The notes under the pieces were generated by a model. The model searched no databases and was not told the origin of the DNA. It saw only the letters and a program-made list of their open reading frames with translations. Shown here piece after piece: positions 1 through 8,543 of a DNA stretch of 32,903 nt. The translations under genes and the position numbers were made by a program. How positions within the stretch are numbered: position 1 is the stretch's first letter; each line of letters opens with the position of its first letter. Source of the DNA: Pseudomonadota bacterium (GTDB lineage: Bacteria > Pseudomonadota > Alphaproteobacteria > Rhizobiales > Beijerinckiaceae); contig JAFAEL010000090.1 of the NCBI GenBank assembly GCA_023423995.1, forward strand, positions 1-32,903. Direction: 5' to 3'.

Positions 1-1685
1 TCGACGAGCGCCAGCGCGAGGTGCTCCTTCGCGAGCAGATGGCGGCTATCCAGCGCCAGCTCGGGGAGGGCGAGGAGGGCAAGGCGCAGGAAATCGCCGA
101 GCTGAACGCCGCGATCGCCAAGGCGAACATGCCCGAGGAGGTGGACCAGGCCGCCCGCAAGGAGGTGCGCCGCCTCGAGCGGATGCCCGAGGCCGCGGCC
201 GAGTACGGCATGATCCGCACCTATCTCGACTGGCTGATCGAACTCCCCTGGGCGCTCCCGGAGGAGAAGCCCATCGACATCGCGGAGGCGCGCCGGATCC
301 TCGATGCCGACCATTTCGGGCTCGAGAAGATCAAGAGCCGCATCGTCGAGTTCCTGGCCGTCCGGAAGCTCGCCCCGAACGGCAAGGCGCCGATCCTCTG
401 TTTCGTCGGCCCGCCGGGGGTCGGCAAGACCTCGCTCGGCCAGTCCATCGCACGGGCGATGGACCGGAAGTTCGTGCGCGTCAGCCTCGGCGGCGTGCAT
501 GACGAGGCCGAGATCCGCGGCCACAGGCGGACCTATATCGGCGCGCTGCCGGGCAACATCATCCAGGGCATCCGGAAGGCCGGCACCCGGAATTGCGTGA
601 TGATGCTCGACGAGATCGACAAGATGGGAGCCGGCATACAGGGCGATCCCTCCGCCGCCATGCTGGAGGTGCTCGACCCCGAGCAGAACGGGACCTTCCG
701 GGACAATTACCTGGGCGTGCCGTTCGACCTATCGCGCGTGGTGTTCATCGCCACCGCCAACATGCTCGACACCATCCCGGGCCCGCTGCGGGACCGCATG
801 GAGATCATCAGCCTCGCCGGCTACACGGAGGGCGAGAAGCTGCAGATCGCCAGGCGCTACCTCGTCGCGCGCCAGCTCGAGGCGAACGGCCTCAAGCCCG
901 AGCAGGTCAGCCTGAGCGACGACGTGCTGCTCGCCGTCATCCGCTCCTACACGCGGGAGGCCGGCGTGCGCGGGCTCGAGCGCGAGATCGGCCGCATCCT
1001 GCGGAACGCGGCCGTGCGGATCGCCGAGGGCAGCGCCACGGAGGTCCCGATCGGGCTCGACGACCTCACGACGATCCTCGGCCCCCCGCGTTTCGAGAAC
1101 GAGGTGGCCATGCGCACCAGCGTGCCGGGTGTCGCGACCGGGCTCGCCTGGACGCCGGTCGGCGGCGATATCCTCTTCATCGAGGCGACCCGTTCGGCCG
1201 GAAAGGGCGCGTTCACGCTCACGGGCCAGCTCGGGGACGTGATGCGGGAGAGCGCCCAGGCGGCCCTCAGCCTCGTCAAGAACCGCGCGGTGTCGCTGGG
1301 AATCGACCCCGGGAGCTTCGAGAAGACGGACATCCACGTCCACATTCCCGCGGGCGCGATTCCGAAGGACGGGCCGAGCGCGGGCGTCGCCATGTTCATG
1401 GCGCTCGTCTCGCTCCTGACCGGGCGCACGATCCGCAGCGACACGGCCATGACGGGCGAGATCAGCCTCCGGGGGCTCGTCCTGCCGGTCGGCGGGATCA
1501 AGGAAAAGGTCGTGGCCGCCCAGGCCTCGGGCATCACGCGCGTGATGCTGCCCGCCCGGAACCGGCGCGACTTCGAGGAGATCCCGGAGGAGGTGCGGAA
1601 CCGGCTGGAATTCATCTGGCTGGAGCGGGCCGAGGATGCCGTCCAGGCGGCCCTGGACCCGGTCGGCGTCGCCTCGGCGGCTTAG
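1..1685 (+). CDS. lon: ATP-dependent protease Lon, 5' end outside the window
   Basis: Lon is a cytoplasmic AAA+ serine protease that unfolds and degrades damaged and regulatory proteins. The reading frame is open from base 3 (DERQREVLLREQM), so the gene starts upstream; about 230-250 residues of the usual ~800, mainly the N-terminal substrate-binding domain, are missing. What remains is the end of the coiled-coil segment, the AAA+ module with Walker A GPPGVGKTS (about base 408) and Walker B VMMLDEIDK (about base 598), and the C-terminal protease domain. The catalytic serine lies in PKDGPSAGVA (codon near base 1376) and the catalytic lysine in GGIKEKV (near base 1500), so the visible part looks active. 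GTG at 21 is internal, not the start. It is convergent with clcA, 42 bp away. No clpX or hupB is beside it on the visible side, so it could be a second lon copy. Confidence 0.95.
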   Translation, partial: DERQREVLLREQMAAIQRQLGEGEEGKAQEIAELNAAIAKANMPEEVDQAARKEVRRLERMPEAAAEYGMIRTYLDWLIELPWALPEEKPIDIAEARRILDADHFGLEKIKSRIVEFLAVRKLAPNGKAPILCFVGPPGVGKTSLGQSIARAMDRKFVRVSLGGVHDEAEIRGHRRTYIGALPGNIIQGIRKAGTRNCVMMLDEIDKMGAGIQGDPSAAMLEVLDPEQNGTFRDNYLGVPFDLSRVVFIATANMLDTIPGPLRDRMEIISLAGYTEGEKLQIARRYLVARQLEANGLKPEQVSLSDDVLLAVIRSYTREAGVRGLEREIGRILRNAAVRIAEGSATEVPIGLDDLTTILGPPRFENEVAMRTSVPGVATGLAWTPVGGDILFIEATRSAGKGAFTLTGQLGDVMRESAQAALSLVKNRAVSLGIDPGSFEKTDIHVHIPAGAIPKDGPSAGVAMFMALVSLLTGRTIRSDTAMTGEISLRGLVLPVGGIKEKVVAAQASGITRVMLPARNRRDFEEIPEEVRNRLEFIWLERAEDAVQAALDPVGVASAA

Positions 1686-1727
1686 GCGCGGGTCGGCTCC
1701 AGGCCGGGGGGCGGTGAGCGATCGGGC

Positions 1728-3092
1728 TCAGCCCGGCGGCCGGTCTAGATCGGCCGCGAGGCCGATATCCGCGTCCGGTGCTCTCACCGCGGCCCGGGCG
1801 AGGATGCGATCCAGCATCTGCTCGTAGATGGGCCTGCCGCCGAGCCATTGCGCCACGAGGCTGGCCGCGAGCGTGGCGGTCAGCATCGGCAGGATGAGCG
1901 CGGAGGCGGTCGTGATCTCCAGCACGAGCACCACTCCGACGGCGGGCGAGCGCACCGACGCGCTGAACAGCGCGGCCATGGCGACCACCCCGAAGGAGAT
2001 GGGCGTGAGGCCGAGGCCGGAGAACATTTCGGGCATTGCCGCTTGCGCGAGCACGCCGAAGGCCAGGCCGAGACAGGCCGCGAGGCTCAGAAGGGGTGCG
2101 AAGATCCCTCCGGGCGTGCCGACGGAATAGCTGCTCACCGAGGTCACGAGGCGGGCCCCGGCCAGCATCAGCAGGACGGCCGCGCCCGGGGTGGCGAGGG
2201 CGAGCTCCGCTATCACACTCTCCCCGCCCGTCGCGGCGTGGGGCACTGTGACCAGCAGCGCGCCCACGGCCAAGCCCACGACGCTCGGCCACAGGTAGGG
2301 CGCGCGCTTCTGCCAGGCGGCGGCGAAATCCAGCATCCGCATGATGCACAGGTTGAAGAGGACCCCGACGCCGCCCAGGAGGGCGCCCATCAGCGCGAAG
2401 GCCGGTAGGGAAGCCAGTCCCGCCTCGCCCGCGCTCATCGGCAGATCCGGCCGCGCGCCAGCGATGAGTTGTGTCACGGCCGTCCCGGTAATCGCCGCGG
2501 CGAAGACCCCCATGTAGGTGCGGAACGTGTAGGGAAACTCCTTGCGGGTTTCCTCGATGATGAACAGCACGGCCGACATCGGGGCATTGAACGCGCAGGC
2601 GAGACCTGCGGCGCCACCCGCAGCCAGCAGCGCCCGCCTGTCGACGCCGGTCACGCCGCACATATCGGACGCGGCGAGCGCCGCCGAGCCGCCCATGTGG
2701 ATCGTCGGTCCTTCGCGCCCGAGGACCAGTCCCGAGCCGATCGCGGCAATGCCCGCGAAGAATTTCACCGGCAGCACGCGCTGCCAATGCACATGTCGCA
2801 AACCCTGGACGGCGCCCTCGATCTCGGGGACGCCGCTCCCGCTGGCCTCCGGGGCGAAGCGCCGAGTGATGAAAACGGCGAATATGGTCGCCGTCATGGT
2901 GATACCGGCGCTTGCCGCGATCAGGCGCCAGCCCTCGGCATGGCGCGCCAGCCAGGCCGGCCACTGGATTACCTGGTCTATGACGACATGGAACAGGCCG
3001 CCGAACACGCCGGTGAGCGCGCCGGCGAGCAGGGCCACGGCGACGAAGCGCGCCTGGTACAAGGGCGTGTCGAGCGGGTCTGATCCGTTCAT
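1728..3092 (-). CDS. clcA: ClC-family chloride/proton antiporter
   Basis: Inner-membrane Cl-/H+ exchanger of the voltage-gated chloride channel family, 454 residues, close to E. coli ClcA in length. The family signatures are all present: GSGVPEIEGA (about residues 85-94), GREGPT (125-130) with the external gating glutamate at 127, FIIEE (177-181) matching the internal proton glutamate, GTPGGIFAP for the third ion-selectivity segment, and GGRPIY, whose tyrosine matches the ion-coordinating Tyr445 of E. coli. Retention of both glutamates points to an exchanger rather than a passive channel. ATG at 3092 is preferred over longer in-frame starts because GAAGGAG precedes it and the protein then begins at the usual place. 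No cytoplasmic CBS domains are present. It is monocistronic and convergent with lon. In other bacteria ClcA helps in extreme acid; the role here is not shown. Confidence 0.93.
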   Translation of the reverse strand: MNGSDPLDTPLYQARFVAVALLAGALTGVFGGLFHVVIDQVIQWPAWLARHAEGWRLIAASAGITMTATIFAVFITRRFAPEASGSGVPEIEGAVQGLRHVHWQRVLPVKFFAGIAAIGSGLVLGREGPTIHMGGSAALAASDMCGVTGVDRRALLAAGGAAGLACAFNAPMSAVLFIIEETRKEFPYTFRTYMGVFAAAITGTAVTQLIAGARPDLPMSAGEAGLASLPAFALMGALLGGVGVLFNLCIMRMLDFAAAWQKRAPYLWPSVVGLAVGALLVTVPHAATGGESVIAELALATPGAAVLLMLAGARLVTSVSSYSVGTPGGIFAPLLSLAACLGLAFGVLAQAAMPEMFSGLGLTPISFGVVAMAALFSASVRSPAVGVVLVLEITTASALILPMLTATLAASLVAQWLGGRPIYEQMLDRILARAAVRAPDADIGLAADLDRPPG

Positions 3093-3435
3093 CGGCGCTC
3101 CTTCAGCCCCTGCGCGTCTGCGGCCCGGGCAAAGTGCAAACATGCGCGCCGGCCAGATCGTCCACGTCAAGCCTTGAAATCTCACGGCTCTGTACTCTCT
3201 CGTACGGTGAATAAACCAGACGATGCGCGCTACTTCGTAGGAGTTGACGACCGAAGAATTATGAAGACGGTGGCCTCATGTGATCCGCTCGGCTGAATTG
3301 TCTGAAGCACTCAAAATCCTGACCAGCAGGAGAGATACGTCTAGCGACGAAACGCGCTCGCTCCTGCTTTGGACGACCGGAAGAACAATTCGCCATCACC
3401 CTTGATGACCGCATCGCGCGGAACTGGAGGCTGCC
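3093..3435. other. Divergent intergenic region, clcA / lipoprotein
   Basis: This 343-bp stretch separates the divergently read clcA and lipoprotein genes and should hold both promoters. It is more AT-rich than the flanking genes, especially 3180-3300. An 8-bp inverted repeat (AGCAGGAG at 3325-3332, CTCCTGCT at 3361-3368) with a 28-base loop lies before the lipoprotein gene. Open frames crossing the region look like chance. No operator could be assigned. Confidence 0.5.
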
Positions 3436-3897
3436 ATGGGATGGAGGGGGACGACCTCGGCTGCGAATGTCGGCAGGACAGGTGTGATGCTCGCGATGTT
3501 GTCCGGCGCAGCCCTCGCATTGACGGGGTGCATGACCCCTCAGGAAAGGGTGGAGCAGAAGGCGGACGATCTCGCCGCTGCCGGCTTCCTTGTCCGGCCG
3601 GCCAATACGCCCGAGCGCCAGGCGATGCTGCGTCGCTTGCCGCCGCATCGCTTTGTCATGAGTTCGAGGGGCGGCACGGTGACCTATGTCTGGGCGGATC
3701 CGACAGTCTGCAGGTGCCTCTATGTCGGAGACCAGACCGCCTACGATCAGTACCGCTATGCCGCGAGGCAGCAGAGGCTGGCCAACGAGCGCCTGCTGAC
3801 GGCCCAGCTCTATTCGGACGCGAGCTGGGACTGGGGGGCCTGGGGTCCTTGGGGACCGGGCTGGGGGCCGGGGCTCGGGATCGGCTTCGGCTGGTAA
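3436..3897 (+). CDS. Small lipoprotein with a Trp/Gly-rich C-terminus, unknown function
   Basis: A 153-residue predicted lipoprotein. A hydrophobic segment ends in the lipobox LTGC, with the lipidated cysteine at residue 32. The mature protein has a short region with a CRC motif (PTVCRCLYVG), then a charged, probably helical part (QYRYAARQQRLANERLL), and finishes in a run of about 22 residues made mostly of tryptophan, glycine and proline (from WDWGAWGPWGPG). I do not recognise a named domain. ATG at 3436 has GGAGG five bases upstream, which decides the start; ATG at 3487, closer to the hydrophobic core, lacks such a site. It has its own intergenic regions on both sides. The function is unknown; location in the outer membrane or periplasm is inferred from the lipobox. 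Confidence 0.75.
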   Translation: MGWRGTTSAANVGRTGVMLAMLSGAALALTGCMTPQERVEQKADDLAAAGFLVRPANTPERQAMLRRLPPHRFVMSSRGGTVTYVWADPTVCRCLYVGDQTAYDQYRYAARQQRLANERLLTAQLYSDASWDWGAWGPWGPGWGPGLGIGFGW

Positions 3898-4224
3898 GGC
3901 GCGGCTCTCGGGCTTAGCCCCTTCATCGTCTGCGAAGGTCGAGGCCGCACGCGCGGGGTTGCGCGGTCAGGGCTCCATACTGCCGCCCGCGCCGACGGAT
4001 CGTACGGCCGCCGCGTCCATCCGTGGAAGACGCGCGCATGTCTGAGGGGGCGAGGCCGGACGGATCGGCTTCTCAGTCGCCAGGGCAAGTGAACCGCTAG
4101 GCATGCCGCGGCCTCCGCGGGTCGAAAAGGGGATCCTCCACCGCGGCGCCGCCGACGGTGAAACCGCCACTCCGCAGGGTAGTACCTCGCAAAGCAGCTT
4201 TCGATGGGAAGCAGGCTTTAATTA

Positions 4225-4246
4225 TTGCAATTCATTCGCAATTGCA
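4225..4246 (+). promoter_or_regulatory. Mur/Fur-type operator, porin promoter, site 1
   Basis: The core TGCAATTCATTCGCA (4226-4240) is an imperfect dyad, TGCAA-N5-TCGCA. Bases 4226-4246 also form a perfect 7-7-7 inverted repeat (TGCAATT ... AATTGCA). The same 15-mer recurs with one change at 4278-4292 and two changes (relative to site 2) at 5800-5814. As I recall, Mur-responsive sequences of Hyphomicrobiales have the form TGCAA-N5-TTGCA, which this fits. Binding by the Mur encoded at 9439-9891 is inferred. Confidence 0.7.
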
Positions 4247-4277
4247 TCATACGGACGGCGCGTTCGCCAGATGCTCC

Positions 4278-4292
4278 TGCGACTGAATTGCA
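4278..4292 (-). promoter_or_regulatory. Mur/Fur-type operator, porin promoter, site 2
   Basis: Read on the minus strand this is TGCAATTCAGTCGCA, identical to site 1 at 14 of 15 positions. On the plus strand its half-sites are TGCGA and TTGCA with a 5-base centre. Its centre lies 52 bp, about five helical turns, from that of site 1, so two repressor dimers could bind the same DNA face. It ends just before a GGAGG at 4293-4297. Confidence 0.68.
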
Positions 4293-4361
4293 GGAGGCGA
4301 GGTGGGGCCGTGCCGTCGGGTTCCCGTGCGACGGCGCGCCGAGTCGTCCTTCGGAGTCGTG

Positions 4362-5762
4362 ATGAGCCGCCCCCCGTCCAACCGTCGATCGCGCCTGCCT
4401 GCCGGGTGCACCGTGGGGTGCCTGGGCCTGGCCCTGGCCTCGTTCCTTGCGAGCGCCGCCGGTCCGCGGGCCCAGACGGGCGTCGCGCAGTCCGAGCCCG
4501 GCTTGTTCGAGCGCGAGCGGCTCACTGGCGATTGGGGAGGCGCGCGCACCCAGCTGGAGGATGGAGGCGTCACCCTGGGCCTGACGGCGACGGGTGACGT
4601 GTCGATCAACCCCGCAGGTGGATTGCGGCGGGGCAGGGGGTTTTCCGGCCTGCTCCAGCTCGGCGCCGATTTCGACCTGGAGAAGCTCGCCGGCTGGACG
4701 GGCGGCGGCATCCATGCCGGGGCCTTCTTCATCGGTGGCCGGGGCCTGTCCGGCAAGTTCCTCGGCAACCTGATGCCGATCTCGAACGTCGAATCCGATC
4801 CGGCCGAGCGGCTGGCGGAGCTCTACTTCATGCAGACGCTCTTCGATGGCCGGCTTTCCTTCAAGATCGGCCAGATCGCCGCCGACGGCGAATTCGCCAC
4901 GAGCGAGACCGCGGGGCTGTTCGTGAATTCCGCCTTCGGCTGGCCGGGGCTCAACGGCATCGTCCTGCCGGGCGGCGGGCCGGCCTATCCGGTGCCCGCG
5001 CCGGGTGCCCGGATCGCCTTCAAGCCTGAGGCGTCTTGGACGCTGCAGGCGGGCATCTTCGGCGGCAACCCGCTCGGCCGCCACGGCAGGAACACGAACG
5101 GCCTGAGCTTCCCGCTCGACCAGGGTGCCTTCGCCATCGCGGAGGCGGCCTACACGCATGATTTCGGCGAAGGCATCACGGGAACCTACAAGCTCGGCGG
5201 CTGGTACAATTCGCGCCGCTTCGACGATTTGCGGATCGCCGCGAACGGCCTGCCGCTGGCCGATCCGGATTCCGAGGCGGATCCGCGCCGACACCGCGGC
5301 AACTTCGCCCTGTACGGCGTCGTCGACCAGGTTCTCTGGGCTTCACCCGACATTGAAGCGACGGGCCGGAGCCTCGCGGCCTTCGCCCGCGTCGTGGTCG
5401 CGCCCGAGAGGGACAGGAGCCATGTCGACGTCTACGCCGATGCCGGCGTGACCTATACGGGGCTTCTGCCCGGCCGGAGGAACGATGTCGTCGGCATCGC
5501 GGTTGCCTATGCCAGTGTCAGCCCGAGCCTTCGCCAATTCGATCGCGACGCCCTTCGCTTCTCCGGCGAGCCCGGGCCGGTACGCTCCTCGGAAGTCGTG
5601 ATCGAGGCTTCCTACCAGGCGCTGGTCGCGCCCTGGCTGAAGGTCCAGCCCTTCGCGCAATGGATCGTCCGCCCTGGTGGCGGCGAGCCCGATCCGGAGG
5701 CGCCGTGGCAGAGGATCCAGGACGCCACCGTGCTCGGCATGCGCAGCGTTTCGGTGTTCTGA
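4362..5762 (+). CDS. mnoP: OprB-type outer-membrane porin, probable manganese channel (MnoP-like)
   Basis: Outer-membrane beta-barrel of the carbohydrate-selective porin (OprB) family, 466 residues from ATG 4362. A basic start (NRRSRLPAG) and a hydrophobic stretch ([15 protein letters not shown]) form a signal peptide, probably cut after GPRAQ. The mature N-terminus has the family hallmark [17 protein letters not shown], and the barrel ends in an aromatic residue (SVF). The gene lies 116 bp upstream of sitABCD and shares its operator motif. That context suggests not sugar uptake but divalent metal entry, like MnoP, the Mur-regulated OprB-like Mn channel of Bradyrhizobium japonicum. The symbol is an inference from family and context. 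GTG at 4302 with GGAGG upstream is an alternative start that would add 20 Arg-rich residues; ATG 4362 gives the more normal signal peptide. Confidence 0.82.
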   Translation: MSRPPSNRRSRLPAGCTVGCLGLALASFLASAAGPRAQTGVAQSEPGLFERERLTGDWGGARTQLEDGGVTLGLTATGDVSINPAGGLRRGRGFSGLLQLGADFDLEKLAGWTGGGIHAGAFFIGGRGLSGKFLGNLMPISNVESDPAERLAELYFMQTLFDGRLSFKIGQIAADGEFATSETAGLFVNSAFGWPGLNGIVLPGGGPAYPVPAPGARIAFKPEASWTLQAGIFGGNPLGRHGRNTNGLSFPLDQGAFAIAEAAYTHDFGEGITGTYKLGGWYNSRRFDDLRIAANGLPLADPDSEADPRRHRGNFALYGVVDQVLWASPDIEATGRSLAAFARVVVAPERDRSHVDVYADAGVTYTGLLPGRRNDVVGIAVAYASVSPSLRQFDRDALRFSGEPGPVRSSEVVIEASYQALVAPWLKVQPFAQWIVRPGGGEPDPEAPWQRIQDATVLGMRSVSVF

Positions 5763-5799
5763 AGGAAAGCGGGCGGGGCGCCGAACTCCGCCTCCAAGT

Positions 5800-5814
5800 T
5801 GCGATTCAGTCGCG
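5800..5814 (+). promoter_or_regulatory. Mur/Fur-type operator, sitA promoter, site 1
   Basis: TGCGATTCAGTCGCG matches the minus-strand reading of the second porin site at 13 of 15 positions and keeps the TGCRA-N5-TYGC layout; only the last base breaks the dyad. It lies about 65 bp upstream of the sitA start, so sitA probably has its own Mur-controlled promoter in addition to any read-through from the porin gene. Confidence 0.65.
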
Positions 5815-5850
5815 CTTGCAAACCCAAGTGTCTTCGGCGATCATGCAAAT

Positions 5851-5865
5851 TGCGATCAGTTCTCA
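5851..5865 (+). promoter_or_regulatory. Possible second Mur/Fur-type operator, sitA promoter
   Basis: TGCGATCAGTTCTCA has half-sites TGCGA and TCTCA, one base away from TCGCA, with a 5-base centre. On its own it would be weak. Its centre is 51 bp from that of the preceding site, almost the same spacing as the porin pair (52 bp), which supports it. It ends 13 bp before the sitA start codon. Confidence 0.4.
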
Positions 5866-5878
5866 ATAAGGTGTCTTG

Positions 5879-6784
5879 ATGCTCGACAGAATGAGGCGGT
5901 CGGTCCTGGCCGGGATGATGGGAGCGGCCTTCGCGGCCACGCTGGCGCTCCCGGCGGCGGCGCAGGAGAAGTTCAAGGCGGTCACGACCTTCACGGTCAT
6001 CGCCGACATCGCCAGGAACGTCGCGGGCGATGCGGCCGTCGTGGAATCGATCACCAAGCCCGGGGCGGAGATCCACAATTACCAGCCGACGCCCGGCGAC
6101 ATCAAACGCGCGCAGGGTGCGCAGCTCATCTTCTGGAACGGGCTCAATCTCGAGCTGTGGTTCGAGAAATTCTTCCAGAACCTGAAGAATGTGCCGAGCG
6201 TGGTGGTCTCCGATGGGATCGAGCCGATGGGCATCGCGGAGGGCCCCTATACGGGCAAGCCCAACCCGCACGCCTGGATGTCGCCATCGGCGGCGCTGAT
6301 CTATGTCGACAACATCCGCGATGCTTTCGTGAAGCACGACCCCAAGAACGCGGAGGCCTACAAGGCCAATGCCGAGGCCTACAAGGCGAAGATCCGGGCC
6401 GTGATCGATCCGATCAAGGCCGAACTCGCCAAGCTTCCGGAGCAGAAGCGCTGGCTGGTGTCGAGCGAGGGGGCCTTCTCCTATCTGGCGCGCGACTTCG
6501 GCCTGAAGGAGCTCTATCTCTGGCCGATCAATGCCGACCAGCAGGGCACGCCGCAGCAGATCCGGAAGGTGATCGACGCGGTTCGCAAGAACAAGATCAC
6601 CGTCGTGTTCTCGGAGAGCACCGTCTCCCCCGATCCCGCCAAGCAGATCGCGCGCGAGACCGGCGCCCGGTATGGCGGCGTCCTCTACGTCGACTCGCTG
6701 ACGGAGGCCGACGGCGAAGTCCCGACCTATATCGATCTGCTCCGCGTCACCTCGCACACGATCGCGGAAGGCCTGTCCCGGTGA
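5879..6784 (+). CDS. sitA: Mn2+/Fe2+ ABC importer, periplasmic binding protein SitA
   Basis: Cluster 9 (TroA/ZnuA fold) solute-binding protein, 301 residues, secreted by a signal peptide ending near LPAAAQ. It captures Mn2+ (and probably Fe2+) in the periplasm for SitBCD. The sequence follows enteric SitA closely: [20 protein letters not shown] with metal ligand His66, [11 protein letters not shown] with His131, [15 protein letters not shown] with Glu197, and [12 protein letters not shown] with Asp272. The two-His, Glu, Asp set is that of Mn/Fe binders. The His-rich loop typical of zinc-specific ZnuA is absent, so zinc is unlikely. ATG 5879 is chosen over TTG 5876; AAGG lies about eight bases upstream. 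The stop overlaps the sitB start (GTGA). The Mur-like sites upstream suggest repression when Mn is plentiful. Confidence 0.93.
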   Translation: MLDRMRRSVLAGMMGAAFAATLALPAAAQEKFKAVTTFTVIADIARNVAGDAAVVESITKPGAEIHNYQPTPGDIKRAQGAQLIFWNGLNLELWFEKFFQNLKNVPSVVVSDGIEPMGIAEGPYTGKPNPHAWMSPSAALIYVDNIRDAFVKHDPKNAEAYKANAEAYKAKIRAVIDPIKAELAKLPEQKRWLVSSEGAFSYLARDFGLKELYLWPINADQQGTPQQIRKVIDAVRKNKITVVFSESTVSPDPAKQIARETGARYGGVLYVDSLTEADGEVPTYIDLLRVTSHTIAEGLSR

Positions 6785-7689
6785 CGGCAGCCGCCGGCAA
6801 CCTTGCTCGCCCCGCATCTTCGGATGCGGGGCCCGGCATTGCGGCGACGGGCGCGACCGTCACCTATCGCAACGGGCACACGGCCCTCAGCGACGCGACC
6901 TTCGCGATCCCGCAGGGCAGCATCGCGGCCCTGGTCGGCGTCAACGGCTCGGGCAAGTCGACCCTCTTCAAGGCGATCATGGGCTTCGTCCGCCTCGCCA
7001 GGGGCGAGATCAGGGTGCTCGGCATGCCTGTCGCGGAGGCCCTGCGCAAAGGCCACGTCGCCTATGTGCCGCAAGCGGAAGAGGTCGACTGGAACTTCCC
7101 GGTTCTGGTCGAGGACGTCGTGATGATGGGGCGCTACGGCCATATGGGCATGATGCGCATCCCGAAGGCGGCCGACCGGGAGGCCGTCTCGAAGGCGCTC
7201 GCCCGCGTCGGCATGGGCGAGTTCCGCAAGCGCCAGATCGGCGAACTCTCCGGCGGCCAGAAAAAGCGCGTCTTCCTCGCGCGCGCCCTGGCGCAGGACG
7301 GGTGGGCGATCCTGCTCGACGAGCCCTTCACGGGGGTGGACGTGAAGACCGAGGAGCAGATCATCGCGCTGCTGCGCGAATTGCGCGACGAAGGCCGCGT
7401 CATCCTGGTCTCCACGCACAATCTCGGCTCGGTGCCGGAGTTCTGCGACCGGACCATCCTGATCAAGCGCACGGTCCTGGCCTACGGCCCGACGGTCGAG
7501 ACCTTCACGCAGGCCAACCTCGAACAGGCCTTCGGGGGCGTGCTCAGGCACTTCGTCCTCAACGAGGCGCAGAACGGCAAGCCGATACCGGTCGGCGTCT
7601 TCTCGGATGACGAGCGCCCGCTCGTCCTCCACGACGGCAGGGCCACGGCCCAGGGTCCCGAAGACGGTCGCAGGCCAGCCCAACAATGA
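6781..7689 (+). CDS. sitB: Mn2+/Fe2+ ABC importer, ATP-binding protein SitB
   Basis: Cytoplasmic ATPase that powers the SitCD permease, 302 residues. Walker A is GVNGSGKST (53-61), the signature LSGGQ (156-160), Walker B WAILLDEP (175-182) followed by the D-loop, and the H-loop histidine at 213 (STHN). The text [20 protein letters not shown] is typical of the Mn/Fe branch. GTG at 6781 overlaps the sitA stop by four bases, implying translational coupling. The first ~25 residues, before the usual start of the fold ([16 protein letters not shown]), form a low-complexity extension, and the DNA for residues 10-17 encodes a perfect hairpin (listed separately). The C-terminus overlaps sitC by four bases. 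Confidence 0.93.
   Translation: MTAAAGNLARPASSDAGPGIAATGATVTYRNGHTALSDATFAIPQGSIAALVGVNGSGKSTLFKAIMGFVRLARGEIRVLGMPVAEALRKGHVAYVPQAEEVDWNFPVLVEDVVMMGRYGHMGMMRIPKAADREAVSKALARVGMGEFRKRQIGELSGGQKKRVFLARALAQDGWAILLDEPFTGVDVKTEEQIIALLRELRDEGRVILVSTHNLGSVPEFCDRTILIKRTVLAYGPTVETFTQANLEQAFGGVLRHFVLNEAQNGKPIPVGVFSDDERPLVLHDGRATAQGPEDGRRPAQQ
6810..6831 (+). other. Intragenic 9-bp hairpin with TTCG loop at the sitA/sitB junction
   Basis: CCCCGCATC, then TTCG, then GATGCGGGG: a perfect nine-pair stem capped by the C(TTCG)G tetraloop, a very stable RNA fold. It lies 26 bases after the sitA stop and inside the N-terminal extension of sitB. Hairpins at this place in binding-protein operons often protect the upstream mRNA from 3' exonucleases or reduce downstream expression. 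That role is inferred here. Confidence 0.6.
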
Positions 7690-8543
7690 CCGGTCTGCTC
7701 GAGCCCTTCACCTACAGCTACATGCTGAATGCCATGTGGGTCTCTGCCCTCGTCGGCGGCGTGTGCGCCTTCCTGTCCTGCTATCTCATGCTGAAGGGCT
7801 GGTCGCTGATCGGCGACGCGCTCTCGCACGCGATCGTGCCGGGCGTCGCCGGGGCCTACATGCTGGGGCTGCCCTTCTCGATCGGGGCCTTCTTTTCCGG
7901 TGGGCTCGCGGCCGCCGCCATGCTGTTTCTCAACCAGCGCACCAAGCTGAGGGAGGACGCGATCATCGGCCTGATCTTCTCGGCTTTCTTCGGGCTCGGC
8001 CTGTTCATGGTCTCGCTCTCGCCCACCTCCGTGAACATCCAGACCATCGTGCTCGGCAACATCCTCGCGATCACGCCCGGCGACACGCTCCAGCTCGCCA
8101 TCATCGGCTTCGTTTCGCTGGTCATCCTGCTGGCCAAGTGGAAGGACCTGATGGTCACGTTCTTCGACGAGAGCCATGCGCGCTCGATCGGCCTCAACCC
8201 GACGGCCCTGAAGATCATGTTCTTCACGCTGCTGTCGGCGTCCACGGTCGCGGCGCTGCAGACGGTCGGTGCGTTCCTCGTCATCTGCATGGTGGTGACG
8301 CCCGGCGCGACCGCGTACCTGCTGACGGATCGCTTCCCGCGCCTCCTCGCCATCGCGGTGGCGATCGGGTCCGTCACCAGCTTCGCCGGCGCCTATGCGA
8401 GCTACTTCCTCGACGGCGCGACCGGCGGCATCATCGTTTGCCTCCAGACCCTGATCTTCCTGATCGCGTTCCTGTTCGCTCCCAAGCACGGGATGCTGGC
8501 CGCGCGCCGCCGCGCTGCGCTGGCCCTGGAGGCGGGACTATGA
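7686..8543 (+). CDS. sitC: Mn2+/Fe2+ ABC importer, permease SitC
   Basis: Inner-membrane permease of the ABC-3 family, 285 residues, with roughly eight hydrophobic segments. The family motif [20 protein letters not shown] lies near residues 36-55, and the conserved [20 protein letters not shown] near the end of the bundle. It starts with ATG overlapping the sitB stop (ATGA at 7686-7689), and its own stop overlaps the next ATG. With SitD it forms a heterodimeric channel; having two different permease genes is the Sit/Mnt-type layout, whereas zinc Znu systems usually have one. The C-terminal tail ([14 protein letters not shown]) is variable. Confidence 0.92.
   Translation: MTGLLEPFTYSYMLNAMWVSALVGGVCAFLSCYLMLKGWSLIGDALSHAIVPGVAGAYMLGLPFSIGAFFSGGLAAAAMLFLNQRTKLREDAIIGLIFSAFFGLGLFMVSLSPTSVNIQTIVLGNILAITPGDTLQLAIIGFVSLVILLAKWKDLMVTFFDESHARSIGLNPTALKIMFFTLLSASTVAALQTVGAFLVICMVVTPGATAYLLTDRFPRLLAIAVAIGSVTSFAGAYASYFLDGATGGIIVCLQTLIFLIAFLFAPKHGMLAARRRAALALEAGL

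Larger units (their letters stand above)
3898..4361. other. Leader and control region of the Mn porin gene
   Basis: A 464-bp region without a convincing gene. Bases 3898-4195 are GC-rich and hold only shadow frames. From about 4205 it becomes AT-rich and carries the two palindromic operator-like sites listed separately (4225-4246 and 4278-4292), just upstream of the porin. The promoter probably overlaps these sites, but I could not assign -35/-10 boxes with confidence. Confidence 0.6.

Noticed and set aside
1723..1735. Short hairpin CGGGC-TCA-GCCCG at the lon/clcA junction as a terminator
   Set aside because: Only five pairs, overlaps the clcA stop and has no T-tract; too weak to call.
3259..3648. 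129-codon minus-strand frame between clcA and the lipoprotein gene
   Set aside because: It overlaps the lipoprotein gene, which has a strong ribosome-binding site and lipobox, and its product is compositionally random.
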